From the NCBI GenBank assembly GCA_029881775.1, contig JAOULY010000133.1:1-6186 (forward strand): 6,186 nucleotides of DNA, given 5' to 3'. The notes under the pieces are model-generated. The model saw only the letters and a program-made list of their open reading frames with translations. It ran no database searches and was not told the origin of the DNA. The DNA is from Gammaproteobacteria bacterium. GTDB lineage: Bacteria; Pseudomonadota; Gammaproteobacteria; UBA9214. Below are positions 1-4,972 of the stretch, piece by piece. A program made the translations under genes and the position numbers. Every line of letters starts with the position of its first letter. Within the stretch, counting starts at the first letter, position 1.

Positions 1-94
1 CGATTGACTTGACGCCTTTGGCATTCAATAACTGTTCGGCACGCACGCAGTACGGACAGAACGCTGTACAGTACATCTTGACGATATTCTTCAA
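1..94 (-). CDS. grxC: Glutaredoxin (GrxC-type), N-terminal part, cut by window edge
   Basis: Only the first 31 residues are present; the gene continues beyond base 1. The translation shows a short beta strand (KNIVKMYCT) followed by the dithiol active site C-P-Y-C at residues 13-16, then VRAEQLLNAKGV, the usual helix and turn of class I glutaredoxins. These small cytoplasmic proteins reduce disulfides and glutathione mixed disulfides using glutathione. I chose the TTG at 92-94 because it gives the normal five or six residues before the first strand and has an AAGGG Shine-Dalgarno at 103-107. The in-frame ATG at 74-76 would remove the strand and has no ribosome site. The gene begins 14 bp after the DsrS-like stop codon, so it is probably co-transcribed. 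The grxC assignment rests on the CPYC motif and N-terminal pattern; another monothiol/dithiol subgroup cannot be excluded without the C-terminus. Confidence 0.85.
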   Translation of the reverse strand, partial: MKNIVKMYCTAFCPYCVRAEQLLNAKGVKSI

Positions 95-108
95 GCTCTT
101 TTCCCTTG

Positions 109-1245
109 TCAGTGTTTACTCAGAATACTGATCTGAGTCTGGATCGGATCGGTAACCGGTTTCAGCTTCTTGCGCATGACAGTCCCGATGGCGTCGGTCT
201 TTGAGAAAACCGGATTCAGGACCGGCTCATCAAGCATGGCAAGCGACAGCATTGCATGTATTTTCGGGCGTGCCTGCGGTAATGCCTGCAACAACGCTGC
301 CAGCGCCTGCCCTGCCGCAGCGTTCCGCGCATCGGCGCCATTCAGCATTGCATCAACCGACGGGGCAATTGTGTCAATATCGCCGATCACATCCCCGGGC
401 AACGGCAATGGACGATTATACGCCGCCATCGCATGCATCAATTCAACCATCACATCCTGGTTGGATGGTTTTTTCATAATTCGTTCCACCGTGGCCAGGA
501 ATGTCTGCCCGGCTGATCCAAGCAGGCGCAGGTATTGCCTGGCAAACGGATTGCCACTGGCACACAAATCCTCAAGCACAAGCTGCGTCTGCTTTTTGTC
601 CGGGTGCGGCGGCAACGCGTCCGGCAAATCATCCGGGATGGCCTGCAGAAAACCAACCTGCAATGCATTCCGGTGGCGCCCTTTTTCCCATAAATGCTCA
701 CGCACGGCGTCGGCCACCAGGCTTTCCTGCAGCACCAGCCTGACCGAGCGAATCTGGTCGCGCGGCTCCTCTTCAAAGGGCAGGAACTCCACCAGGAACT
801 CAGCCAGCACCGGTCCCATCTGGCCCTTTACCACGGCTTCCTGCTGCAACATGCAGCGTGCATTATCGGACGTCTGTACCGCCCACCATGCGCGGCGCGC
901 CAGCTCATCGGTAATGCCCGTCGCGTTTACCACCGCCACCACCGCTTCCGGTTCACCCAGCAACAGCAATGATTCCAGGATGCCATCGCGCGCCTGCCCC
1001 ATGCGCGTCCAGCGTTTCAGGTAAACCGGGTAACCACCCGGCGAACCAAGCACGTGACTTGAGAGTGTCTCCCGCACCCGCCGCAGGTAGGATTCATCCC
1101 GGCAATTCGGTGTCAGCTGTATACAGGCCTCGCCCCTGTCGGACAGGGCATGCAGTGTCATGCGTGACTCGTCGATGCGCACGGCTTTAAGATTGCCGGC
1201 GAGCAATACGTTTACCCGCAAGGCATCTTCAGGCGATAAGTCCAT
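109..1245 (-). CDS. dsrS: DsrS-like protein (sulfur-oxidation-associated family)
   Basis: This 378-aa protein has no signal peptide or membrane segment and looks cytoplasmic and mostly helical. I recognise the family by the opening MDLSPEDALRVNVLLA, the following RIDES, the block SPGGYPVYLKRWTRMGQ at residues 68-84 and the ARRAWWA block near 116-122; length and start agree with the family. DsrS is encoded at the end of the dsr cluster of Allochromatium vinosum, where it is linked to oxidation of stored sulfur. Its biochemical activity is not established. Here it sits between a Sel1-repeat gene (35 bp upstream) and a glutaredoxin gene (14 bp downstream), with no other dsr gene in view. The ATG at 1243-1245 lacks a strong Shine-Dalgarno, which fits translation following the upstream gene. 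Homologues occur in bacteria without a complete dsr set, so sulfur oxidation cannot be concluded from this gene alone. Confidence 0.75.
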   Translation of the reverse strand: MDLSPEDALRVNVLLAGNLKAVRIDESRMTLHALSDRGEACIQLTPNCRDESYLRRVRETLSSHVLGSPGGYPVYLKRWTRMGQARDGILESLLLLGEPEAVVAVVNATGITDELARRAWWAVQTSDNARCMLQQEAVVKGQMGPVLAEFLVEFLPFEEEPRDQIRSVRLVLQESLVADAVREHLWEKGRHRNALQVGFLQAIPDDLPDALPPHPDKKQTQLVLEDLCASGNPFARQYLRLLGSAGQTFLATVERIMKKPSNQDVMVELMHAMAAYNRPLPLPGDVIGDIDTIAPSVDAMLNGADARNAAAGQALAALLQALPQARPKIHAMLSLAMLDEPVLNPVFSKTDAIGTVMRKKLKPVTDPIQTQISILSKH

Positions 1246-1280
1246 GGCAACATATTACCCGGCTGGCGCCAGGCGGCGAC

Positions 1281-1718
1281 TCACATTTCAAACCCGGCCA
1301 GTGCGTACAGGCGTTTTGCCTCCGCAGGATCCTTCTCGACGCCGTTGCCTTCCTCGTACATCATTGCCAGCGTCGTCAACGACCCGGCCAGGCCCTGCTC
1401 AGCGGCTTTTTGAAACCACTCCACTGCCTTGGCACCGTCTTTCTCGACGCACTCACCTTCCATGTACATAAACCCCAGACCATGCTGCGCAATGTCATAA
1501 CCCTGCTCTGCCGCTGCCTGCATCATTTTGAAAGCACGCACCTCGTTTTTAACCACGCCGAGCCCGTTCTGGCACATTATGGCGACGCGGTGCTGTGCAT
1601 CAGCATCACCGGCATCCGCCAGTGGCGAGAGATACTGCATCGCCAGCGAAAAATTCTTGCTCTCAAAAGCCGCAACGCCACTGGAGTATTCCTGGCTGTT
1701 CAACACTTCATCTGACAT
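1281..1718 (-). CDS. Sel1-repeat (TPR-like) protein
   Basis: The 145-aa product is built almost entirely of Sel1-like repeats. After a TPR-like helical hairpin at residues 11-37, three 36-residue repeats follow at about 38-73, 74-109 and 110-145. Each carries the typical pattern: AQHRVAIMCQNGLGVVKN, AQHGLGFMYMEGECVEKD and SLTTLAMMYEEGNGVEKD, followed by an A..W/M.Q.AAEQG-type helix. Such repeats form a curved alpha-solenoid used for protein binding; there is no enzyme domain. There is no signal peptide, so it is likely cytoplasmic, unlike many secreted Sel1 proteins. The start ATG (1716-1718) has a good GAGG Shine-Dalgarno six to seven bases upstream, and the gene is the first of the minus-strand set with the DsrS-like and glutaredoxin genes. 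The partner protein is unknown. The last repeat ends at the stop codon, so the protein appears complete. Confidence 0.9.
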   Translation of the reverse strand: MSDEVLNSQEYSSGVAAFESKNFSLAMQYLSPLADAGDADAQHRVAIMCQNGLGVVKNEVRAFKMMQAAAEQGYDIAQHGLGFMYMEGECVEKDGAKAVEWFQKAAEQGLAGSLTTLAMMYEEGNGVEKDPAEAKRLYALAGFEM

Positions 1719-1859
1719 GACATACCTCGGTTAACTGATTACTGACGTTTATGCTAGCCATTCAGGCCGCGTTAACGAATACCTCTAAAGAGAGAATTTC
1801 TTCGCGTTTCAGAAAGATACGACAATTAAACCGTGCCGCCATTACTCCCCCTATCGGGA

Positions 1860-1888
1860 TATACGGGCCAATTTTGGCCTCCTGTATA
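1860..1888. promoter_or_regulatory. Composite inverted repeat, operator-like
   Basis: A perfect 6-bp dyad GGCCAA-TT-TTGGCC lies at 1866-1879. It is flanked by a second inverted pair, TATAC at 1860-1864 and GTATA at 1884-1888, giving a nested dyad of about 29 bp with short unequal gaps of one and four bases. There is no T-run on either strand, so it does not look like a terminator. A TATACT hexamer overlaps its right side. Position about 140-150 bp upstream of the Sel1 gene, and roughly 220 bp before the 64-aa gene, suits a regulator site or a structured RNA leader. The binding factor is unknown. Confidence 0.35.
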
Positions 1889-1947
1889 CTCCTCCCACAA
1901 GTATTAACCCCAATTGAAACAATGAACTAGATGCCAGCCAGCAGGCT

Positions 1948-1961
1948 TGCAGGGGCCTGCA
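1948..1961. repeat. Short perfect inverted repeat TGCAGG/CCTGCA
   Basis: TGCAGG and CCTGCA are separated by only two G residues. An alternative stem, GCAGGC at 1941-1946 with GCCTGC at 1955-1960, overlaps it, so two mutually exclusive hairpins are possible. It lies 12 bp before a second hairpin (1974-1996) in the same spacer. The function is not known; it could be part of a structured leader or small RNA, or a protein site. Confidence 0.35.
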
Positions 1962-1973
1962 CCGACCTGTAAC

Positions 1974-1996
1974 GCTACACGGCCAGCATGTGTAGC
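1974..1996. repeat. Hairpin with perfect 7-bp stem, 9-nt loop
   Basis: GCTACAC at 1974-1980 pairs exactly with GTGTAGC at 1990-1996 around a nine-base loop. No U-tract follows in either direction, so it is unlikely to be an intrinsic terminator. It lies about 110 bp upstream of the 64-aa gene. If the promoter for that gene is farther left, this would be a leader hairpin in the mRNA. Confidence 0.4.
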
Positions 1997-2108
1997 AGCG
2001 GGGCAACAGTACATTCAGATTTGTTTGTGAGCGGCAATACAGCGCAACGATGACGACCGCAGGCGTTATTTATTCTGTTAAACACCGAGTAATTACGAGG
2101 ATATTACG

Positions 2109-2303
2109 ATGAACCAGGAATACTACGAAGCAGTAACCAAGATGGAAGAAATGGGCGTCGACGCGGAATACATCCAGGGCTGGCAGGGCGGCTATCTACT
2201 GAACCCGGAGCGTGAGGAACAGCGCGTTAATGATGCCTACTCTGCCGGTTACGAAGATGGCAAGGCGCATAACAAGGACAACTTCTCCAACTGGACGAAG
2301 TGA
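2109..2303 (+). CDS. Small acidic conserved-looking protein of unknown function (64 aa)
   Basis: I do not recognise a characterised family with certainty. The product is acidic and soluble, with no signal peptide or membrane segment. An N-terminal amphipathic helix rich in Glu and Met (residues 2-18) leads to YIQGWQGGYL (residues 21-30, containing GWQGG), a charged stretch NPEREEQ and the glycine-containing helix DAYSAGYEDGKAH (42-54). The GW and A..GY..G pattern is loosely like ribosome modulation factor, but the order and charge differ (RMF is basic), so I do not assign that function. The start ATG has a GAGG Shine-Dalgarno at 2097-2100, eight bases away, and a strong terminator begins 20 bp after the stop. 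It is therefore a single-gene transcription unit with a real translation signal, which argues that it is a true gene. Confidence 0.8.
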   Translation: MNQEYYEAVTKMEEMGVDAEYIQGWQGGYLLNPEREEQRVNDAYSAGYEDGKAHNKDNFSNWTK

Positions 2304-2323
2304 ATCCAGGCAAACCTTTATAG

Positions 2324-2351
2324 AAAAGGCGGGTTAAAACCCGCCTTTTTT
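2324..2351 (+). terminator. Rho-independent terminator, possibly bidirectional
   Basis: AAAAGGCGGGTT at 2324-2335 pairs perfectly with AACCCGCCTTTT at 2338-2349 across an AA loop, and the T-run continues to 2351. The GC core followed by six T residues on the plus strand is a standard intrinsic terminator for the 64-aa gene. On the minus strand the stem is followed by TTTTCTATAAA, a weaker tract, so it may also stop transcripts coming from the 181-aa gene. Confidence 0.93.
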
Positions 2352-2460
2352 ATGTCTGCAATACCGGTGATGCCACCGCGCCGATAGCTGCAACCAGGTA
2401 CCAGGCGTAATAGTTCAGAGCAGACCTGACAGACAGTTTCAGATGGATATCCGGATTAGC
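2350..2460 (-). pseudogene. Hydrophobic open frame without a standard start (possible remnant or tiny membrane protein)
   Basis: A minus-strand frame of 36 codons runs from an in-frame TGA (2461-2463) to a TAA at 2350-2352 that touches the terminator stem. It encodes a short polar part (ANPDIHLKLSVRSALN) followed by a plausible membrane span, YYAWYLVAAIGAVASPVL, and ends in QT. There is no ATG, GTG or TTG in the frame. A CTG preceded by GGAT could begin a 30-residue peptide but would be an exceptional start. It may be the last part of a decayed membrane protein gene or simply chance. The transmembrane character and the stop codon against a terminator are the only support. Confidence 0.2.
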
Positions 2461-2536
2461 TCAACCCGGTAATTCAGCTAACCGCCATATAAAAAGTCTT
2501 GAAGACAAAATACGACCCAAACCGTAATTTAGCAAA

Positions 2537-2603
2537 GGCAGGGTGCGACGTGCGCACCGGGGGATACTTACAGTAGTGACTGGTGCGCACGGCGCACCCT
2601 GCC
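2537..2603. repeat. Long imperfect inverted repeat, REP/MITE-like
   Basis: Two 22-bp arms, at 2537-2558 and 2582-2603, are inverted copies differing at a single position (A2548 faces G2593 where T would be expected). The outer part reads GGCAGGGTGCG/CGCACCCTGCC and the inner part CGTGCGCACC/GGTGCGCACG, around a 23-bp loop. Repeats with a GGTGCGCA...CGCACCCT core are common dispersed intergenic elements in gamma- and betaproteobacteria, so this is probably a copy of such a family. No target-site duplication is evident. The element starts 9 bp after the stop codon of the 181-aa gene and would form a very stable hairpin in its mRNA, possibly protecting the 3' end or slowing polymerase. It is not followed by a T-run. 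Confidence 0.75.
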
Positions 2604-2612
2604 AGGCCGCAG

Positions 2613-3158
2613 CTAGGCGAACAGGTCGCGCAATGCCTTGTTTAGCGGCGGCAGCGTCTCCGGCACCTCGACGTCTATCACCTGGTCGGTAATCCACTGA
2701 TTGTCCCGCTCCCCCATTACGGCCCTGACATGCTCGCCGAAATAACGCTTGAATGCATAACCGGGCGCGCCATCGACCATCGTAAAGTCGGCATAGTCCG
2801 CCGCACGCTCATTCAGCAGGTCAATCAGCGGCTGGCGGTATTCGCCCTTCCCAAGCGCATCGGTACGGTTCTCCTGCATGCGATCCGCCAGGTGCTGGGC
2901 CAGTGAAGTAATAAACGCACGTCTCTCCTCCAGCTCCAGGACATCCGCCTTCAGGCGATCTGCCAGGTGCACCAGGAAGGCGAGAAATTCTTCCATTACA
3001 TCCAGACGCTGCGCATTGGTATCCGTCTGGAAACCTTCATTCTCAAGATTGAGCACACCCTGCTGCGCGATGCGCCAGATAATGAAGGCGGCGGCACCGC
3101 CGATTTCGTGCAGCGTATGTTCCCGGTCGGCATTCCACTTGCTTTTAACTCTCAACAT
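2613..3158 (-). CDS. Conserved-looking helical protein of unknown function (181 aa)
   Basis: I do not recognise a named family. The protein is soluble and largely alpha-helical, with no signal peptide or convincing membrane span; the hydrophobic AAAFIIWRIA near residues 22-31 is too short and is followed by charged helices. Visible blocks are WNADREHTLHEIGGAAAFIIWR, LNLENEGFQTD, RLDVMEEFLAFLVHLADRL (51-69), and a C-terminal part with DYADF and GYAFKRYFGEHVRAVMG (residues 133-149). The last helical region is followed by VPETLPPLNKALRDLFA. The start is ATG 3156-3158, but the AAGGGG ribosome site lies only three bases before it and would suit the adjacent TTG (3153-3155) better. The gene is divergent from the Sfum_1244-type operon, 45 bp away. 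Composition resembles its neighbours. Real gene, function unknown. Confidence 0.8.
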   Translation of the reverse strand: MLRVKSKWNADREHTLHEIGGAAAFIIWRIAQQGVLNLENEGFQTDTNAQRLDVMEEFLAFLVHLADRLKADVLELEERRAFITSLAQHLADRMQENRTDALGKGEYRQPLIDLLNERAADYADFTMVDGAPGYAFKRYFGEHVRAVMGERDNQWITDQVIDVEVPETLPPLNKALRDLFA

Positions 3159-3186
3159 GCACCCCTTATAACCCTATGACAGTCAT
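3144..3186 (+). promoter_or_regulatory. Divergent regulatory region: weak candidate promoter and 11-bp dyad
   Basis: A TATAAC hexamer (3167-3172) matches five of six -10 bases, with TTTAAC at 3144-3149 as a poor -35, 17 bp away; transcription would begin about 24 bp before the start codon at 3204. An exact dyad ATGAC-A-GTCAT lies at 3176-3186, near the predicted start site, between the two divergent genes. It is a candidate operator for both. I saw no good promoter for the minus-strand gene. The promoter call is weak; the dyad is directly visible. Confidence 0.3.
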
Positions 3187-3203
3187 GTATATGGTGACTC
3201 GTA

Positions 3204-4343
3204 ATGGCACATGCTAGCATAGAAATACCCGCCAAATTACGGGAAAACATTGTGACTACAGGCATGCGTACGACCCGCTGCCCGGCACCGGCCGGGAACC
3301 CGGCGATCATTCCTGCACTTGATGCCGTCCGCAGCAATTGCCACATATCCGATGCGCGGCATGCGGGCGATTACACCCTGTGTGTTTACCTGTTAAAAAT
3401 GCGTGAATACTTCCGCTGGGAGCAGGACATCCCGTACAACGCCCCGCTTGCGCATGATGAACTTACCGACTGGCTTACGCGGCGCGAGGCGCTCTGGGAC
3501 AGTCTTGACGACTGTGCATTCGAAAACATCCCGGTCAACGGCAACTTCCGGGACCCGTTCGATGATGCCGCGATCAACGCCGACCTGAACAGGATCGGCT
3601 ACGTCTACAGCAGCGGTTACGGCCGAAATCTGAAGCCGGTGTTTTTCCTCGGCGAACTGGATCGACAAGAACAACAGGACGGTTACACCCTGCTGGTCTC
3701 CGGACGTGAGCTGGCGCGCGATCTTGCGGCGCCACCGGCAATGAGTCGTAATCGCACCATTTTCGTTCGCCGTGAATCACTGCGCCGCATGATCTGGGAA
3801 AAGGTCGAGGAGTGGCGCTGGAACAGGCCGGACAATGCCATGAAAGTCGCCCTCGGGTTTTACGACTTCGAACATGCAATCGAACAGTCACTTGATGACA
3901 TGACAGACATGGCACTTGAAGGCGTGATACTGCATGAAATCGGTGAAGTCAGGGCCGGTGACCTGCTCGGGGCGGCCTGGCAGGATATGCTGGCGACTAT
4001 CGGCCACAGCAAGGCCGAGATCATGGCTCGCGCGGTACGCGACCACCTCGCCGACGCGCTGTCCACGCTACCCTGCCTGCTGGCAGACCCGCAGCCGGCG
4101 CCGCTACACTTTTACATGGCAAACGTGTCGAACATGCGTAAGGAACTGTTTCCCGGACTGGTTGCCGCCTACCAGGCCTGGTCAGATAACGGCGACAGTA
4201 GCCGGCTGGAGCGCCTTGCCGGACGTTCCTTGCCACACTGGCAGACGCTTGCCACCGATTTGCTGGAGATTTTCGAGACAAACAAGGCTGATTGCCGGCA
4301 GGCAATTGTAAGCTGTATCGAATCACGTGTATTCAACGGATAA
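3204..4343 (+). CDS. Sfum_1244-family conserved protein (DUF6866-type), function unknown
   Basis: The 379-aa product matches what I know of the Sfum_1244 family, named after a Syntrophobacter protein. The diagnostic block NCHISDARHAGDYTLCVYLL lies at residues 45-64 and continues KMREYFRWE. Further conserved stretches are FFLGELDRQE (147-156), LLVSGRELARDLAAPPAM (163-180), RTIFVRRESLRRMIWEKVEE (184-203) with WRWNRPDNAM after it, and ILHEIGE (242-248). No signal peptide or membrane span is present, so it is cytoplasmic. Histidines, cysteine and acidic residues in CHISDARHAGD and HEIGE could bind metal, but this is inference. The first 40 residues precede the conserved core and look low in conservation; ATG 3204 has a weak GGTG site, and GTG 3252 or ATG 3264 remain possible starts. 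It is first in an operon with a dioxygenase 6 bp downstream and a GNAT enzyme after it, suggesting a shared task. Confidence 0.8.
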   Translation: MAHASIEIPAKLRENIVTTGMRTTRCPAPAGNPAIIPALDAVRSNCHISDARHAGDYTLCVYLLKMREYFRWEQDIPYNAPLAHDELTDWLTRREALWDSLDDCAFENIPVNGNFRDPFDDAAINADLNRIGYVYSSGYGRNLKPVFFLGELDRQEQQDGYTLLVSGRELARDLAAPPAMSRNRTIFVRRESLRRMIWEKVEEWRWNRPDNAMKVALGFYDFEHAIEQSLDDMTDMALEGVILHEIGEVRAGDLLGAAWQDMLATIGHSKAEIMARAVRDHLADALSTLPCLLADPQPAPLHFYMANVSNMRKELFPGLVAAYQAWSDNGDSSRLERLAGRSLPHWQTLATDLLEIFETNKADCRQAIVSCIESRVFNG

Positions 4344-4349
4344 AATGTA

Positions 4350-4961
4350 ATGACGCCTGTAACAGAACCAAATGCCGTACCCTTGCAAACCATCCGCGAG
4401 ATCAAACCACACACATTTATTTTCGAGAAACAGCGCGCCCTTGGTATTGATATATGCCAGGAAATGATCAGGCGTTTCGAAGCCAGCCAGGAAGAACAGT
4501 ATCCGGGGCGTATCGGCCAGACTGTACAGGAAGACCAGAGCATCAAACGTTCTACCGACCTGGTGGTCAGCGGCAAGGAACACTGGAAGGACCTTGACAG
4601 TGAGTTGTTTCGTTCGCTGGGAGTCGCAATACGCGAGTTTCGCGAAACGTACCCGTATTTCAAGGGGCCGTTCAAGGACAGCGGTTATGCTATCCAGCGG
4701 ACCGACCCGGGCGAGTTTTATCACTGGCATATAGACGGCGGCAGCCATGAATTCAGCCAGCGCCAGCTGGTGGCCGTGTGGTACCTGAACGATGTCGAGG
4801 GGCCGGGTGGCGAAACCGAATTCTCGTTTCAGGACGTAAAAATAACACCACAGGCAGGCAAACTTTTATTGTTTCCACCCTTCTGGACACACGAACACCG
4901 CGGCGTCACATTGCAGGCAGGCGTCAAGTATATTGCAACCACCTGGGTAGTGTTCGCCTGA
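4350..4961 (+). CDS. 2-oxoglutarate/Fe(II)-dependent dioxygenase, prolyl-4-hydroxylase-like
   Basis: This 203-aa enzyme belongs to the 2OG-Fe(II) oxygenase superfamily, which couples oxidative decarboxylation of 2-oxoglutarate to hydroxylation of a substrate. The iron-binding HxD is visible in FYHWHIDGG (H127 and D129). The distal histidine is H183 in FWTHEHRG, and K193 in GVKYIATTW sits ten residues further, the spacing used for the 2-oxoglutarate-binding basic residue in prolyl-4-hydroxylases. Between them are the strands LVAVWYLN, GGETEFSF and AGKLLLFPPF of the double-stranded beta-helix. All key residues are present, so it should be active. It has no signal peptide and is the size of small stand-alone bacterial hydroxylases. 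It starts 6 bp after the upstream stop and is probably translationally coupled. The substrate is unknown; a protein or peptide is likely from the family, but a free amino acid or other small molecule is possible. Confidence 0.92.
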   Translation: MTPVTEPNAVPLQTIREIKPHTFIFEKQRALGIDICQEMIRRFEASQEEQYPGRIGQTVQEDQSIKRSTDLVVSGKEHWKDLDSELFRSLGVAIREFRETYPYFKGPFKDSGYAIQRTDPGEFYHWHIDGGSHEFSQRQLVAVWYLNDVEGPGGETEFSFQDVKITPQAGKLLLFPPFWTHEHRGVTLQAGVKYIATTWVVFA

Positions 4962-4972
4962 CGCCGGCCGCC

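Larger units (their letters stand above)
1719..2108. other. 390-bp divergent spacer with several dyads, no convincing gene
   Basis: This spacer separates the minus-strand Sel1/DsrS/glutaredoxin operon from the plus-strand 64-aa gene and must contain promoters for both. I could not find a matched -35/-10 pair in either direction. A TATACT hexamer at 1885-1890 matches the -10 consensus in five of six bases but has no proper -35 at standard spacing. The visible structure is a composite dyad at 1860-1888 and two hairpins at 1948-1961 and 1974-1996. A 26-codon open frame with a purine-rich ribosome site lies at 1762-1842 on the minus strand. Base composition is lower in GC in parts (around 1770-1830 and 2065-2108) than the coding regions, as expected of regulatory DNA. 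Confidence 0.5.
2304..2612. other. 309-bp spacer: terminator, open frame without start, long inverted repeat
   Basis: The two genes on either side (64-aa, plus; 181-aa, minus) converge on this spacer. It holds the intrinsic terminator at 2324-2351, a hydrophobic minus-strand open frame at 2350-2460, a small dyad GTCTT-G-AAGAC at about 2496-2506 and the long inverted repeat at 2537-2603. I see no complete gene with a normal start codon in it. Confidence 0.5.

Noticed and set aside
170..1024. 284-codon plus-strand open frame
   Set aside because: It is antisense to the DsrS-like gene, has a Ser/Cys/Arg-rich composition typical of shadow frames in GC-rich DNA and shows no domain.
1263..1272. Palindrome CTGGCGCCAG between the Sel1 and DsrS-like genes
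   Set aside because: A 10-bp GC-rich palindrome is not rare in this composition and has no T-run, so I do not call it a terminator or operator.
1866..1879. 6S RNA or riboswitch in the 1719-2108 spacer
   Set aside because: No stem-bulge pattern or conserved core of a family known to me could be matched.
1988..2053. 21-codon plus-strand ORF in the spacer before the 64-aa gene
   Set aside because: No ribosome-binding site precedes it, and its ATG lies in the loop and arm of a hairpin; the length is within chance.
2109..2303. Ribosome modulation factor assignment for the 64-aa protein
   Set aside because: Only scattered Gly/Trp/Tyr positions agree; RMF is basic and has its motifs in the opposite order.
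2461..2697. 78-codon minus-strand open frame
   Set aside because: It overlaps the end of the 181-aa gene and reads through the inverted repeat; its composition (RRRGAGDAAAAK) is that of a shadow frame.
4778..4972. N-terminal 65 codons of the open frame leading into the acetyltransferase
   Set aside because: They overlap the conserved C-terminal half of the dioxygenase in another frame, are Arg-rich and not part of a GNAT fold; I placed the start at TTG 4973.
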